A DNA stretch of 10,011 nt from Halovivax sp. (GCA_007135505.1 SLIS01000381.1:1-10011), one strand, 5' to 3'. Numbered from the stretch's first letter, positions 1 to 6,909 are shown. Numbers and translations: made by a program. The notes: generated by a model from the sequence alone, not told the origin.

Positions 1-261
1 GATTCCACCGCGCCCCGCGCCCGTCTCAGTCCGCCGGGGGAAGGCGACGGTTACCCTCGATTCCGATCGATCGTCGGGACGAGTCGGCGGGGAGCGGACC
101 CCGCGCGGCCGGTCGAACGGTCGGTCAGTACCGAAATCGGCCTCGAAACGTGTTACCCGCCCCATACCGACTCCCCGTCGACCGGTTGCGTTCGCGAACA
201 CTCCGGAATGGCGTTCGTTACTAACCCCGTGTTTCTCGCATCGATAGAACGGTTCAACAGC
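1..261. other. Non-coding leader upstream of the glycosyltransferase
   Basis: No gene is supported here. The glycosyltransferase frame stays open to the left edge of the window, but no ATG or GTG lies in it before 208, so this is probably a by-product of high GC. No clear archaeal TATA box (TTTAWA type) is visible; the best weak A/T run is TTACTAA at 219-225. A perfect 10-base palindrome, GTTCGCGAAC, lies at 190-199 and could be an operator, but short palindromes are common in GC-rich DNA. Confidence 0.4.
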
Positions 262-1614
262 ATGTACGATGGGCAAACAGTTGGCGTGGTGATCCCCGCG
301 TACAACGAAGCGGGCTTCGTGGGGCGGGTCATCGAGACCCTCCCCGCGATCGTCGATCGCGCGTACGTGGTCGACGACTGCTCGACCGACGACACCTGGT
401 CGGAGATCGAATCCGCCGCCGCAACAGTGAACGAACGGTCCGTTGCGGACGAATTCGACGCGTCGAGCGGCGGGGGCCACCAGTCGGGCAGCGAGGCACA
501 CCAGTCGAGCGGCGGCGGACACCGCGCTGGCGACCGGGACCCCGGATCGATCGCGAATCCAGCGGGATCGGAATCCGGCGCGGACGCGGACCAGCGCGAC
601 GGGACCGCGCCGCCGTGGGTCCTCGACGTCGGCGATCCGAGCGAACTCGGCTGGGCGGCCTCGCTCCACACCGACGGCGGGCAGGTCCGCACGGACGCCG
701 TAGCCGACGGACCGGCCGCCGGTGTCGGGCAGGGATCGCCGGGACAGAGTCAGTCCGCCGCGCCACGCCCGCCGAACGTCTCCGCCGAGGCGTCGATCGA
801 GGCCCCCTACGTTCCGCGGATCGTCGCGGTCCGTCACGACCGGAATCGGGGCGTCGGCGGCGCGATCAAAACCGGCTACCGGCTCGCCCAGGCCGACGGC
901 CTCGACGTCGTCGCCGTGATGAACGGGGACGGACAGATGGATCCCGGGATCCTAGAGCGGATCGTCGAACCCGTCGTCGACGGCCGGGCCGCCTACGCGA
1001 AGGGTAACCGGCTCTCCAGTGCGACCCACCGCGACGCGATGCCGACGTGGCGGCTGTTCGGCAACGGCCTCCTGACGGGACTCACGAAGTGCGTCAGCGG
1101 CTACTGGGGAATGAAGGATCCGCAGAACGGCTACACCGCGATCTCGAACGAGGCACTGGAAGCCATCGACGTCGACCGGCTCTACGAGGGCTACGGCTTC
1201 TGTAACGACGTGCTGGTCCACCTGAACGTGGCCGGCTTCCGGATCGAGGACGTGCCGATGCAGGCCCGCTACGGGGACGAGCAGAGTCACATCCGCTACT
1301 CGCGGTTCGTCCCGACGCTCTCGTGGTTGCTGGCACGCCGCGCCGCCTGGCGCTACACCCAGCAGTACGTCCGGGCCGGCTTCCACCCGCTCGTCCTCTT
1401 GCTCGTCCTCGGCGTCCTCGCCGGCGGCGTCGGCCTGGCGTCGCTGGGCCTGTCGGCCGCGACCGCCGGCGTCGCCTCCGCCGAGGTCGGACGTTCGATC
1501 CTCCTGGTCCTCCTCGGCGGACTCTGCCTGTCGCTCGCTGTCGCCGCCGATCGACTCGTCAGCGAACCGCTCGGCCCCGGAACGCACGGGACCCCGGAGG
1601 GTGATCGATCGTGA
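262..1614 (+). CDS. Family 2 glycosyltransferase (dolichol-phosphate sugar synthase-like) with C-terminal membrane anchor
   Basis: Predicted to transfer a sugar from a nucleotide donor, probably to a polyprenyl or dolichyl phosphate on the cytoplasmic membrane face. From the ATG at 262 the protein has 450 residues. The GT-A domain opens with VVIPAYNE (about 9-16), followed by the nucleotide-binding DDCSTDD (38-44). After a long linker the fold resumes at IVAVRHDRNRGVGGAIKTGY, then NGDGQMD (Asp 223 and 227, likely metal binding) and KDPQNGY (285-291). Two hydrophobic segments near 376-394 and 412-430 anchor the C terminus. The linker between DDCSTDDTW and residue 184 is about 137 residues, glycine/serine/acid-rich, with SSGGGH repeated 14 residues apart; the domain itself needs far less. 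An ATG at 208 would add 18 residues; I prefer 262 because MYDGQTVGVV matches how I recall relatives beginning. First gene of the plus-strand operon. Donor and acceptor cannot be told from sequence. Confidence 0.9.
   Translation: MYDGQTVGVVIPAYNEAGFVGRVIETLPAIVDRAYVVDDCSTDDTWSEIESAAATVNERSVADEFDASSGGGHQSGSEAHQSSGGGHRAGDRDPGSIANPAGSESGADADQRDGTAPPWVLDVGDPSELGWAASLHTDGGQVRTDAVADGPAAGVGQGSPGQSQSAAPRPPNVSAEASIEAPYVPRIVAVRHDRNRGVGGAIKTGYRLAQADGLDVVAVMNGDGQMDPGILERIVEPVVDGRAAYAKGNRLSSATHRDAMPTWRLFGNGLLTGLTKCVSGYWGMKDPQNGYTAISNEALEAIDVDRLYEGYGFCNDVLVHLNVAGFRIEDVPMQARYGDEQSHIRYSRFVPTLSWLLARRAAWRYTQQYVRAGFHPLVLLLVLGVLAGGVGLASLGLSAATAGVASAEVGRSILLVLLGGLCLSLAVAADRLVSEPLGPGTHGTPEGDRS
1596..1606 (+). promoter_or_regulatory. 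Strong Shine-Dalgarno for the epimerase
   Basis: GGAGGGTGATC at 1596-1606 is nearly the full complement of the archaeal 16S rRNA 3' end and ends 4 bases before the GTG at 1611. It lies inside the end of the glycosyltransferase gene, supports GTG as the true start, and points to translation from a shared mRNA. Confidence 0.7.
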
Positions 1615-2729
1615 GTCGGCGCGACTCGAACCCGCACGTCCTCACCGTCGTCGGTGCCCGGCCGCAGTTCGTCAAGGCGGCCGCCGTCTCCCGGGCGCTC
1701 GACGGCCGGTTCGAAGAGACCGTCGTCCACACCGGCCAGCACTACGACCACGAGCTCTCGGCGGTGTTCTTCGACGAGCTGGGACTCGCCGAACCCGATT
1801 ACCACCTCGACGTCGGATCCGGATCACACGCTACCCAGACCGCGGACGTCATGGTCGAGGTGGAACGGCTGATCGACGACGAGCGGCCGGACGCCGTCCT
1901 CGTCTACGGCGACACGAACTCGACCGTGGCCGCGGCGCTCGCGGCCGCGAAGCGAGCGCCCGCGCTCGTCCACGTCGAGGCCGGGTTGCGGTCCGGCGAT
2001 CGATCGATGCCCGAGGAGGTCAACCGGGTCTGTACCGACCACCTGGCCGACGTGTGTTACGCCCCCAGCGACGCGGCCGTCGCGAACCTCGAGCGGGAGG
2101 GCATCACGGAGAACGTCGCCGCGCCCGGCGACGTCATGTACGACACGCTCCTGGCGGTGCACGACCGGCTCGAGTCGGGCCTGATCGGCCCCGCCGACGA
2201 GCTGTCCGGGCCCGACGGTCCGATGGATCCGCACGCCCTCCCCGACTCGTTCGTCCTGGCGACGGTCCACCGCGCGGGCAACACGGACGACGGGGATCGA
2301 CTCGCGTCGATCGTCGACGGCCTCGCCGGGGTGTCGAAACCCGTCGTCCTCCCCGCCCACCCGCGAACGGTCGAGGCACTGCAACGCGAGGGGCTCTGGG
2401 AACGCGCGACCGACGTGCTCCGGCTCGTCGAGCCCGTCGGCTACCGTACGTTCCTCTGGCTCGTCACCCGGGCCGACTGCGTCGCGACCGACTCCGGCGG
2501 CGTCCAGAAGGAGGCCTTCTACCTCGACACGCCCTGCGTGACCCTCCGAGAGACGACCGAGTGGGTCGAGACCGTCGAGGCGGGCTGGAACACCCTCGTC
2601 GGAGCCGACGAACTCCGGATCGTCTCGGCCGTGGAGGAGGCCGACGATCCGCCCGCGAAACCCGATCTCTACGGGAACGGCGCCGCCGCGACGCGCATCG
2701 CCGCGGACTTAGAACGGCGGGTGTCCTGA
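1611..2729 (+). CDS. wecB: UDP-N-acetylglucosamine 2-epimerase, non-hydrolysing
   Basis: Interconverts UDP-GlcNAc and UDP-ManNAc in the cytoplasm, supplying ManNAc-type precursors for surface glycans. The 372-residue length is normal for the family. Visible hallmarks: VVGARPQFVK at the N terminus, HTGQHYD, YGDTNST with Asp101, HVEAGLRSGDRSMPEEVNR with Glu123 and Glu135, TVHRAGNTDD with His220, LPAHPRT, and the UDP-binding DSGGVQKEA followed by the TLRETTEW segment. By motif alignment Asp101, Glu123, Glu135 and His220 correspond to the catalytic Asp95, Glu117, Glu131 and His213 of E. coli WecB. The GTG start overlaps the previous gene's stop by 4 bases (GTGA) and has a strong Shine-Dalgarno, so the two are translationally coupled. 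The deacetylase begins 1 base after its stop. No UDP-ManNAc dehydrogenase (WecC) is visible in the window, so the next step must be encoded elsewhere or ManNAc is used directly. Confidence 0.95.
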   Translation: MSRRDSNPHVLTVVGARPQFVKAAAVSRALDGRFEETVVHTGQHYDHELSAVFFDELGLAEPDYHLDVGSGSHATQTADVMVEVERLIDDERPDAVLVYGDTNSTVAAALAAAKRAPALVHVEAGLRSGDRSMPEEVNRVCTDHLADVCYAPSDAAVANLEREGITENVAAPGDVMYDTLLAVHDRLESGLIGPADELSGPDGPMDPHALPDSFVLATVHRAGNTDDGDRLASIVDGLAGVSKPVVLPAHPRTVEALQREGLWERATDVLRLVEPVGYRTFLWLVTRADCVATDSGGVQKEAFYLDTPCVTLRETTEWVETVEAGWNTLVGADELRIVSAVEEADDPPAKPDLYGNGAAATRIAADLERRVS

Positions 2730-2730
2730 C

Positions 2731-3954
2731 GTGCGAAACGAGACGGCGACCGGGTCGCGGCGCGGGACGCCAGCGTTCGACGGGCACATCACGGATCGAC
2801 CGACCGGCGAGCAGGCAGCAGTTCGACACCGAACGGACGCGTCCGCGACCACCGACGCCGTCGAACCGGAAGCCGACCGCGAGCCGGCGCTGCCCCCCGA
2901 TGCCTGCTGGGACTGGTCGCCGCTGCCCGAGGACGCCTCGTTCGCCCTCTGTCTCACCCACGACGTCGACCGACCGTACAAGGGCGGTCGGTCACTGTAC
3001 TACGCCCTCAGGGAGGGGTCGACTTACCACCTGAAAACGCTCCGCTCGTCGGGAAACCCCTACTGGCAGTTCGAAGAGATCGCCGCCCTCGAGGACGACC
3101 TGGGCGTGCGCTCGGCCTTCTACTTCCTGAACGAACAGCACCTGCTGGCCGAGCGTCCGGTCCGCGACTGGCTCTCGTCGACCAACTGGGTCCAGCACCT
3201 CGGCCGGTACGATCCGACGAGCCCCCCGATCGCCGACGTGATCGAGACGCTCGCCGCGGACGGCTGGGAGGTCGGCCTTCACGGGTCCTTTCACTCCGCC
3301 GAGGATCGCGAGCGGCTGCGCCACGAGGTATCGGCTCTGGAAGCGGTTCTCGACGGGGTGGGCGAGACACCCCACCAAGCGAACGACTCGAGCGAGCGAA
3401 TAGGCGAGACGCCCGAACGAGCGGCCGCGCCACCCGACGAGGACGAGTCCGTCGCCTCCGCCGTCGCCGGCGGTCGCCAGCACTACCTCCGCCTGTCGAT
3501 CCCCGAGACGTGGCGCCACCACCGGGCCATCGGCCTTCGCTACGACGCCAGCCTCGGCTCCGGCACCGAATGTGGCTTCCACCACGGCTACCGCCCGATT
3601 CAGCCCTTCGGCGACGACTTCCGGGTGTTTCCGCTTTCGATCATGGAACAGGCGCTCCCGGATCCGGCCGACGAACCCGAGTCCGCCCGAGCGATCTGCG
3701 AGGAACTCCTGCTGGAGGCGGCCGCCAACGAGGCCGTCATGACCGTCCTCTGGCACCCCCGCTACTTCAACGAGCGCGAATTCCCGGGCTACCGCGGATT
3801 GTACCGCTGGCTCGTCGAACGAGCCCAGGACCTCGACGCCTGGATCGGCCCCCCGCGGGACCTGCTCGACGCGTTCGATCGGGAGCGGGCCCAGACGGGT
3901 GATCGGCTACGGTCGGACGATCCGACGCGAGTCGACCGTCCCCAGTCCGAGTGA
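2731..3954 (+). CDS. Polysaccharide deacetylase-like protein (NodB homology, carbohydrate esterase 4 type)
   Basis: Probably a metal-dependent N- or O-deacetylase acting on an amino-sugar glycan. It has 407 residues from a GTG one base after the epimerase stop. The first 55-60 residues are polar and look disordered. The core then shows LTHDVDR (75-81), matching the catalytic and metal-binding Asp motif; HGSFHS (184-189), an HxxxH metal-site motif; YLRLS and LRYDASLG (about 252-276); and LWHPRYF (340-346), probably the late catalytic His motif. The classic RxPY/G third motif is not plainly present, so this is a divergent member. Residues about 211-248 are a disordered acidic insert with GETP occurring twice, between HGSFHS and YLRLS. 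There is no signal peptide or membrane segment, so it should act in the cytoplasm, perhaps on a lipid-linked intermediate. Third gene of the operon. The last codons and stop are partly duplicated downstream. Confidence 0.85.
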   Translation: MRNETATGSRRGTPAFDGHITDRPTGEQAAVRHRTDASATTDAVEPEADREPALPPDACWDWSPLPEDASFALCLTHDVDRPYKGGRSLYYALREGSTYHLKTLRSSGNPYWQFEEIAALEDDLGVRSAFYFLNEQHLLAERPVRDWLSSTNWVQHLGRYDPTSPPIADVIETLAADGWEVGLHGSFHSAEDRERLRHEVSALEAVLDGVGETPHQANDSSERIGETPERAAAPPDEDESVASAVAGGRQHYLRLSIPETWRHHRAIGLRYDASLGSGTECGFHHGYRPIQPFGDDFRVFPLSIMEQALPDPADEPESARAICEELLLEAAANEAVMTVLWHPRYFNEREFPGYRGLYRWLVERAQDLDAWIGPPRDLLDAFDRERAQTGDRLRSDDPTRVDRPQSE

Positions 3955-4002
3955 GACGTCCGTCGGGCAGACGCGAGTCGACTCCCCAGTCCGATCGAGT
4001 GA
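3924..4002 (+). repeat. Imperfect tandem duplication over the deacetylase stop codon
   Basis: GACGCGAGTCGAC at 3924-3936 recurs exactly at 3970-3982. In both copies it is followed by a near-identical tail (CCCCAGTCCGA, then GAGTGA), so a unit of about 31-33 bases is repeated with a period of 46 bases. The first copy encodes the C-terminal residues and the stop. The second lies between the convergent genes, and because 46 is not a multiple of 3 it is out of frame with the first. It includes the 10-base palindrome GAGTCGACTC (3975-3984). Confidence 0.75.
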
Positions 4003-4028
4003 CCAGTCGAGCCGACGAACCGCACGCG

Positions 4029-5183
4029 TCAGTTTCGATCCTGTTCGGCGAACGCAAGCGTCCACGACGCCGGGTCCGCTATCGAGACGCCGTTGACGTC
4101 CCAGGCGTCGTCGCCGGAGAGAGACAGCGTCACGAGCGTGGTAGTCGCCGTGAAGCGGTCGAGCGGCGGTCGACTGTCGGGCAGGAAGCCGCGACGACGC
4201 AGCGCCGCGGGCGGGACGGAATCGGACAGCGACGCGACGAGGTCCGAATCCCGGTGATCCGAGAGCACCGCCGGAAGGAGGCGAGCGGCGGCCTCGGTCC
4301 GCCTGGACGTATCGGCGAGGAAGTCCATCACCTTCGTCTTCGTGATCCCGTCGACCGTTCGCGTGCCGACGACGATGGCCGCAACGTCGCCCGCGTCCGA
4401 CTGAAGCACGTACGTCCGATACTCCCAGCGGGGATTTCGATAGCGCCACTCGAGGAATTGGGCGGTCCGCGGGACGTGAATGCCGGTCGGCGCGTCGGTC
4501 TCGTGGTACAGCGCGGAAAGCCGCTCGACCGGGACCGACGAAAGGTGCTCGACGATACCGGGCGCGCGTTCGAGACCGTCCAGGAACTCCCTCGTGGCCA
4601 GGTACCCGCTCGCGACCGGCGCGGCCAGTCGGGAGGCGAGGCGGATCGACCGTCGATCGGAGACGACGCGAGCGATCGCGGTGGGGTTCTGGATTCGATA
4701 CCAGACCGTCTGGGGCTCGACCACCCGCCAGCCGAGTTTCATATTCCCCGCCAGGGTTTTGTCGTTCGGAAAGTTGAACCACAGTCGCGGTTCCCCGGCC
4801 CGGTACGCGTCGATGGCCCGCTCGGTGAGTTGCGTGAAAATCCCGCGTCGGCGGTGGTCGGCGTGTACCATCGTATCGCAGGGCTGCTGGGCCGGTATCG
4901 TCTCGCCGTCGATCCGCAGTGGAAGGGCGAAGTGCGAACACGCGCCGACGAGTTCCTCCCCGGTTTCCGCGACGAAGATGGGCACGTGATCGACGAACGG
5001 ATTGTCCCGGAACTTCCAGTCGAACCAGGCCCGGTCGCCGTGGTCGTCGAACGCCTCCTCGTACAGGTCGAGGTACGCAGCGGTGTCGCCGTCGCGGAAC
5101 CACCGGACCGTGTACGCCCCGTCCGCTCCGGACCGATCGTTGCGCGCCGCCGAGTTCCGGTCCCGATTACTGACCGTCTCCAT
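4029..5183 (-). CDS. GNAT-family N-acyltransferase, two-domain
   Basis: Predicted to transfer an acyl group, usually acetyl from acetyl-CoA, to an amine; in this locus an amino sugar is the likely acceptor, but that is inference. It has 384 residues with no signal peptide. The N-terminal half begins VRWFRDGDTAAYLDLYEEAF and continues to an acetyl-CoA-binding stretch, DTMVHADHRRRGIFTQL, with RRRGIF at 111-116 fitting the Q/RxxGxG/A pyrophosphate loop. FNFPNDKT follows near residues 145-155. The C-terminal half (from about 220) has FLEWRYRNPRWEYRTYV and looks like a second, degenerate GNAT-like domain ending SWTLAFAEQD. The ATG at 5183 is supported by an AT-rich TATA-like element about 20-30 bases upstream, the spacing of a leaderless transcript. 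It converges with the deacetylase across 74 bases and lies 140 bases downstream of the DUF354 gene. Confidence 0.82.
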   Translation of the reverse strand: METVSNRDRNSAARNDRSGADGAYTVRWFRDGDTAAYLDLYEEAFDDHGDRAWFDWKFRDNPFVDHVPIFVAETGEELVGACSHFALPLRIDGETIPAQQPCDTMVHADHRRRGIFTQLTERAIDAYRAGEPRLWFNFPNDKTLAGNMKLGWRVVEPQTVWYRIQNPTAIARVVSDRRSIRLASRLAAPVASGYLATREFLDGLERAPGIVEHLSSVPVERLSALYHETDAPTGIHVPRTAQFLEWRYRNPRWEYRTYVLQSDAGDVAAIVVGTRTVDGITKTKVMDFLADTSRRTEAAARLLPAVLSDHRDSDLVASLSDSVPPAALRRRGFLPDSRPPLDRFTATTTLVTLSLSGDDAWDVNGVSIADPASWTLAFAEQDRN

Positions 5184-5202
5184 GTCGTGTCAGTCCGCCT
5201 TC

Positions 5203-5213
5203 GATATATTTCG
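5203..5213 (-). promoter_or_regulatory. TATA box for a leaderless GNAT transcript
   Basis: On the minus strand GAAATATATCG occupies 5213-5203, an AT-only core in very GC-rich surroundings. It ends about 20 bases before the ATG at 5183, so transcription should begin at or next to the start codon. No Shine-Dalgarno is present, consistent with haloarchaeal leaderless initiation. Confidence 0.65.
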
Positions 5214-5243
5214 TTACGCGAGGCCTGACGGGCTGGCACGGTC

Positions 5244-5285
5244 GGTACGACGAGCGTACCACTCAGGTGACACGATCGGTGTGAC
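5244..5285. repeat. Two adjacent inverted repeats between the DUF354 and GNAT genes
   Basis: GGTACG (5244-5249) and CGTACC (5255-5260) form a perfect 6-base inverted repeat with a 5-base spacer. Just beside it, 5267-5285 is an imperfect 19-base palindrome with GTGACAC facing GTGTGAC. Both lie upstream of the GNAT TATA box and downstream of the DUF354 stop. They may be operator sites for the GNAT promoter, or a hairpin that ends the DUF354 transcript; no T-run follows, so a terminator role is weaker. Confidence 0.4.
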
Positions 5286-5323
5286 GATCTATCCCGTCGC
5301 GCAGTTGCGAATCGCTCCTTGGG

Positions 5324-6487
5324 TCACTCCGGGACTGGCGCATCCTCGTGGATGGGCTGGGCCGTCGGTTCCGTCGAATCCGGACGACCGAACCGTCGCA
5401 GTTCGTCGACCGTCTCGGCCGCCCCCATGGCCGTCGCGACGTCGACGATGACGTTTGTGAGATTGACCCGGCCGGCGAGGAACGAATCTCGGCGGCGCCG
5501 CCACTCCGCGTCGGTTCCCTCCGCGAGCAGGAGGGCCTCGGCGCGTTCGATCGCCGCGTCGAATTCCGCCTCGTTGAAGATCAGGCCGTGTCGAGCCAGT
5601 TCGCGGAAGTTCCCCATGTCGTCCTCGCCGACGAAGGAGTTCGAGCGGACGGCGGGCGTCCCGATGAGCGCGGCTTCGGTCACCATCGTCTGCGTGTCGG
5701 CGACCAGGAGCGAGGCCTCGGCGAGGGCATCGTGCAGGAGCGCCGGGTGCAGCGAGAACGGTCTGGCGGGCACGTCGTCGTACGCCATGTCGCCGCCCTC
5801 GTCCGAGACGAGGACAGTCGCGTGCTCGGCAAGTCGCTCGATCAGCTGACGACGTCGGCCCGGCGTAAATCCGCCTTTCCCGACGTCGTGGTGGGAGCCG
5901 AAGGCGTTCAGCCGGACGATGACGAACGGCTCGTCCGGACCGAGGTCGAGCCGATCGCGGACTGTGGGGGTGTCGTCGGCATCGCCGTCGACATCGGTTC
6001 GGTCGGGATCGAACTCCTCGGGGTGCAGGTACGCACACTCCTTCAGGCCCGGGAAGACGTAGTGGTCGTCGCAGAGTTCAGTCTGGAAGGTGTCCGGAGT
6101 GAGAACCGAGCGGGCGAACGGGGTCGAGACGGTGTGATCGAGGCCAGTCACCTCCGAATCGATCAGGAGTGTGACCGGCGTTCTGAGGATCGCACCGGTA
6201 TGCGCCGCGTACCCGCCCATCCCGAAGATCAGGTCCGGGTCGAAGCGCCGAGCCGCGCGAATCGCGCGGGCGTAGTGGCCGGGCAGTCGCGACAGGAGCG
6301 ACCACTTCGAGGTGTCACAGTAGCCGTAGACCTCGTGGGGCAGGTCGTACCACTCGAGGAGGGAAACGGTACAGCCGTAGTCGCGCCCGAGGACGAGGAC
6401 GTCGTGGCCCTGGTTCCGTAGTTCCGTGACGGCATTTCTGTAAAGATGGACGTGCGCCGGCGTGTTGGTGAATATGAGATACCGCAT
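5324..6487 (-). CDS. DUF354 family protein (GT-B-like, related to UDP-GlcNAc 2-epimerases)
   Basis: A 387-residue member of DUF354 (PF04007), whose biochemical role is not established. The family shares the two-Rossmann-domain architecture of GT-B glycosyltransferases and the non-hydrolysing epimerase, so a nucleotide-sugar substrate is likely. Visible marks: MRYLIFTNTPAHVHLYRNAV at the start; LGRDYGCT; IFGMGGYAAHTG near 100; LLIDSEVTGLDHTV; FPGLKECAYLHPEEFDPD; VIVRLNAFGSHHD; and the nucleotide-site-like DTQTMVTEAALIGTPAVRSN starting at about residue 264, followed by NSFVGEDDMGNF. Length and start agree with the family pattern as I know it. The frame stays open for 43 codons upstream of the ATG (to 6616) but holds no ATG, GTG or TTG. 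No transmembrane segment or signal peptide. It sits between the flippase and the GNAT gene, same strand, with non-coding gaps on both sides, so it may have its own promoter. The weak candidate is the A-rich TAACAAAA about 30 bases upstream. Confidence 0.88.
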   Translation of the reverse strand: MRYLIFTNTPAHVHLYRNAVTELRNQGHDVLVLGRDYGCTVSLLEWYDLPHEVYGYCDTSKWSLLSRLPGHYARAIRAARRFDPDLIFGMGGYAAHTGAILRTPVTLLIDSEVTGLDHTVSTPFARSVLTPDTFQTELCDDHYVFPGLKECAYLHPEEFDPDRTDVDGDADDTPTVRDRLDLGPDEPFVIVRLNAFGSHHDVGKGGFTPGRRRQLIERLAEHATVLVSDEGGDMAYDDVPARPFSLHPALLHDALAEASLLVADTQTMVTEAALIGTPAVRSNSFVGEDDMGNFRELARHGLIFNEAEFDAAIERAEALLLAEGTDAEWRRRRDSFLAGRVNLTNVIVDVATAMGAAETVDELRRFGRPDSTEPTAQPIHEDAPVPE

Positions 6488-6610
6488 TCGATGAGAGAGA
6501 CGCTCTCGGACCGTTTTGTTAGGGCGGCCGTAGAATTCATCGACCGACCCCGCACCATTTGTGCCAGTGCTTTGCCACAGATTGGCCAGCTGGTACGGGT
6601 CGTTTTCGCG

Positions 6611-6636
6611 AACGGATCAGAAGATACCGATCCGTT
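6611..6636. repeat. Perfect 8-base inverted repeat
   Basis: AACGGATC at 6611-6618 faces GATCCGTT at 6629-6636 across a 10-base spacer. The centre spacing of 18 bases is compatible with a dimeric regulator on adjacent helical turns, or with an RNA stem-loop. It lies about 125 bases upstream of the DUF354 start. No T-run follows on either strand, so it does not look like an intrinsic terminator. Confidence 0.45.
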
Positions 6637-6848
6637 TGAGAACGCTAGTGCACTACTAAACCGACGATTCTTGCTCTGTGTCGGACGGCAACACGAGTTC
6701 TATCTCGCCCGCCGACTGGAAAGTATGGAGGCGCTCGACCGTCGCAAACTGGGTTCGCATGTCGCCGTCAAGTGCGTGGCCAGCAACGCTAACGCCAGTG
6801 GCCGTGAGATAGGCTCACCGCTTCATTGTTCGATCAGTGAGTTTCTAC

Positions 6849-6870
6849 AAAATCGTATCGTTATGCGATA
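6849..6870 (-). terminator. Weak candidate terminator after the flippase gene
   Basis: About 40 bases after the flippase stop, the minus strand can form a 5-base stem (TATCG and CGATA at 6870-6866 and 6860-6856, 5-base loop), followed by CGATTTT. Archaeal termination depends mainly on T-runs, and this one has only four T residues, so the call is tentative. Confidence 0.25.
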
Positions 6871-6909
6871 ATTGACCGGACCCCATGATGTTTCACGGAG
6901 CAACACCCG

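Larger units (their letters stand above)
6488..6909. other. 422-base gap with possible gene remnants
   Basis: No intact gene is supported. GC falls here compared with the left part of the window. On the minus strand a stop-bounded frame of 52 codons (6814-6656, stop TAG at 6658-6656) encodes a peptide of plausible haloarchaeal composition, with ATG at 6760 and the segment VERLHTFQSAGEIELVLPSD. It is followed, in a different frame, by the 43-codon open stretch that runs into the DUF354 gene (VDEFYGRPNKTVRE region). Both could be fragments of a decayed minus-strand gene or chance open frames. A plus-strand open frame of 141 codons (6446-6871) lies antisense and is not supported. The gap also holds a hairpin-like inverted repeat at 6611-6636. 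Confidence 0.35.

Noticed and set aside
1601..3034. Plus-strand 477-codon open frame
   Set aside because: Overlaps the well-supported epimerase in another frame. Its product is dominated by Arg, Pro and Gly, the mark of a shadow frame in GC-rich DNA.
3907..5103. Minus-strand 398-codon open frame
   Set aside because: Overlaps the GNAT gene in a shifted frame and encodes an Arg/Pro-rich product; a shadow frame.
3951..5228. Plus-strand 425-codon open frame antisense to the GNAT gene
   Set aside because: The minus-strand frame shows GNAT motifs and a placed TATA box. The plus-strand product is Arg-rich without recognisable motifs.
5348..6421. Plus-strand 357-codon open frame antisense to the DUF354 gene
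   Set aside because: The opposite strand matches DUF354 along its whole length; this is its antisense shadow.
6446..6871. Plus-strand 141-codon open frame
   Set aside because: Starts inside the DUF354 gene on the opposite strand, is basic and Cys-containing unlike haloarchaeal proteins, and has no promoter or ribosome site.
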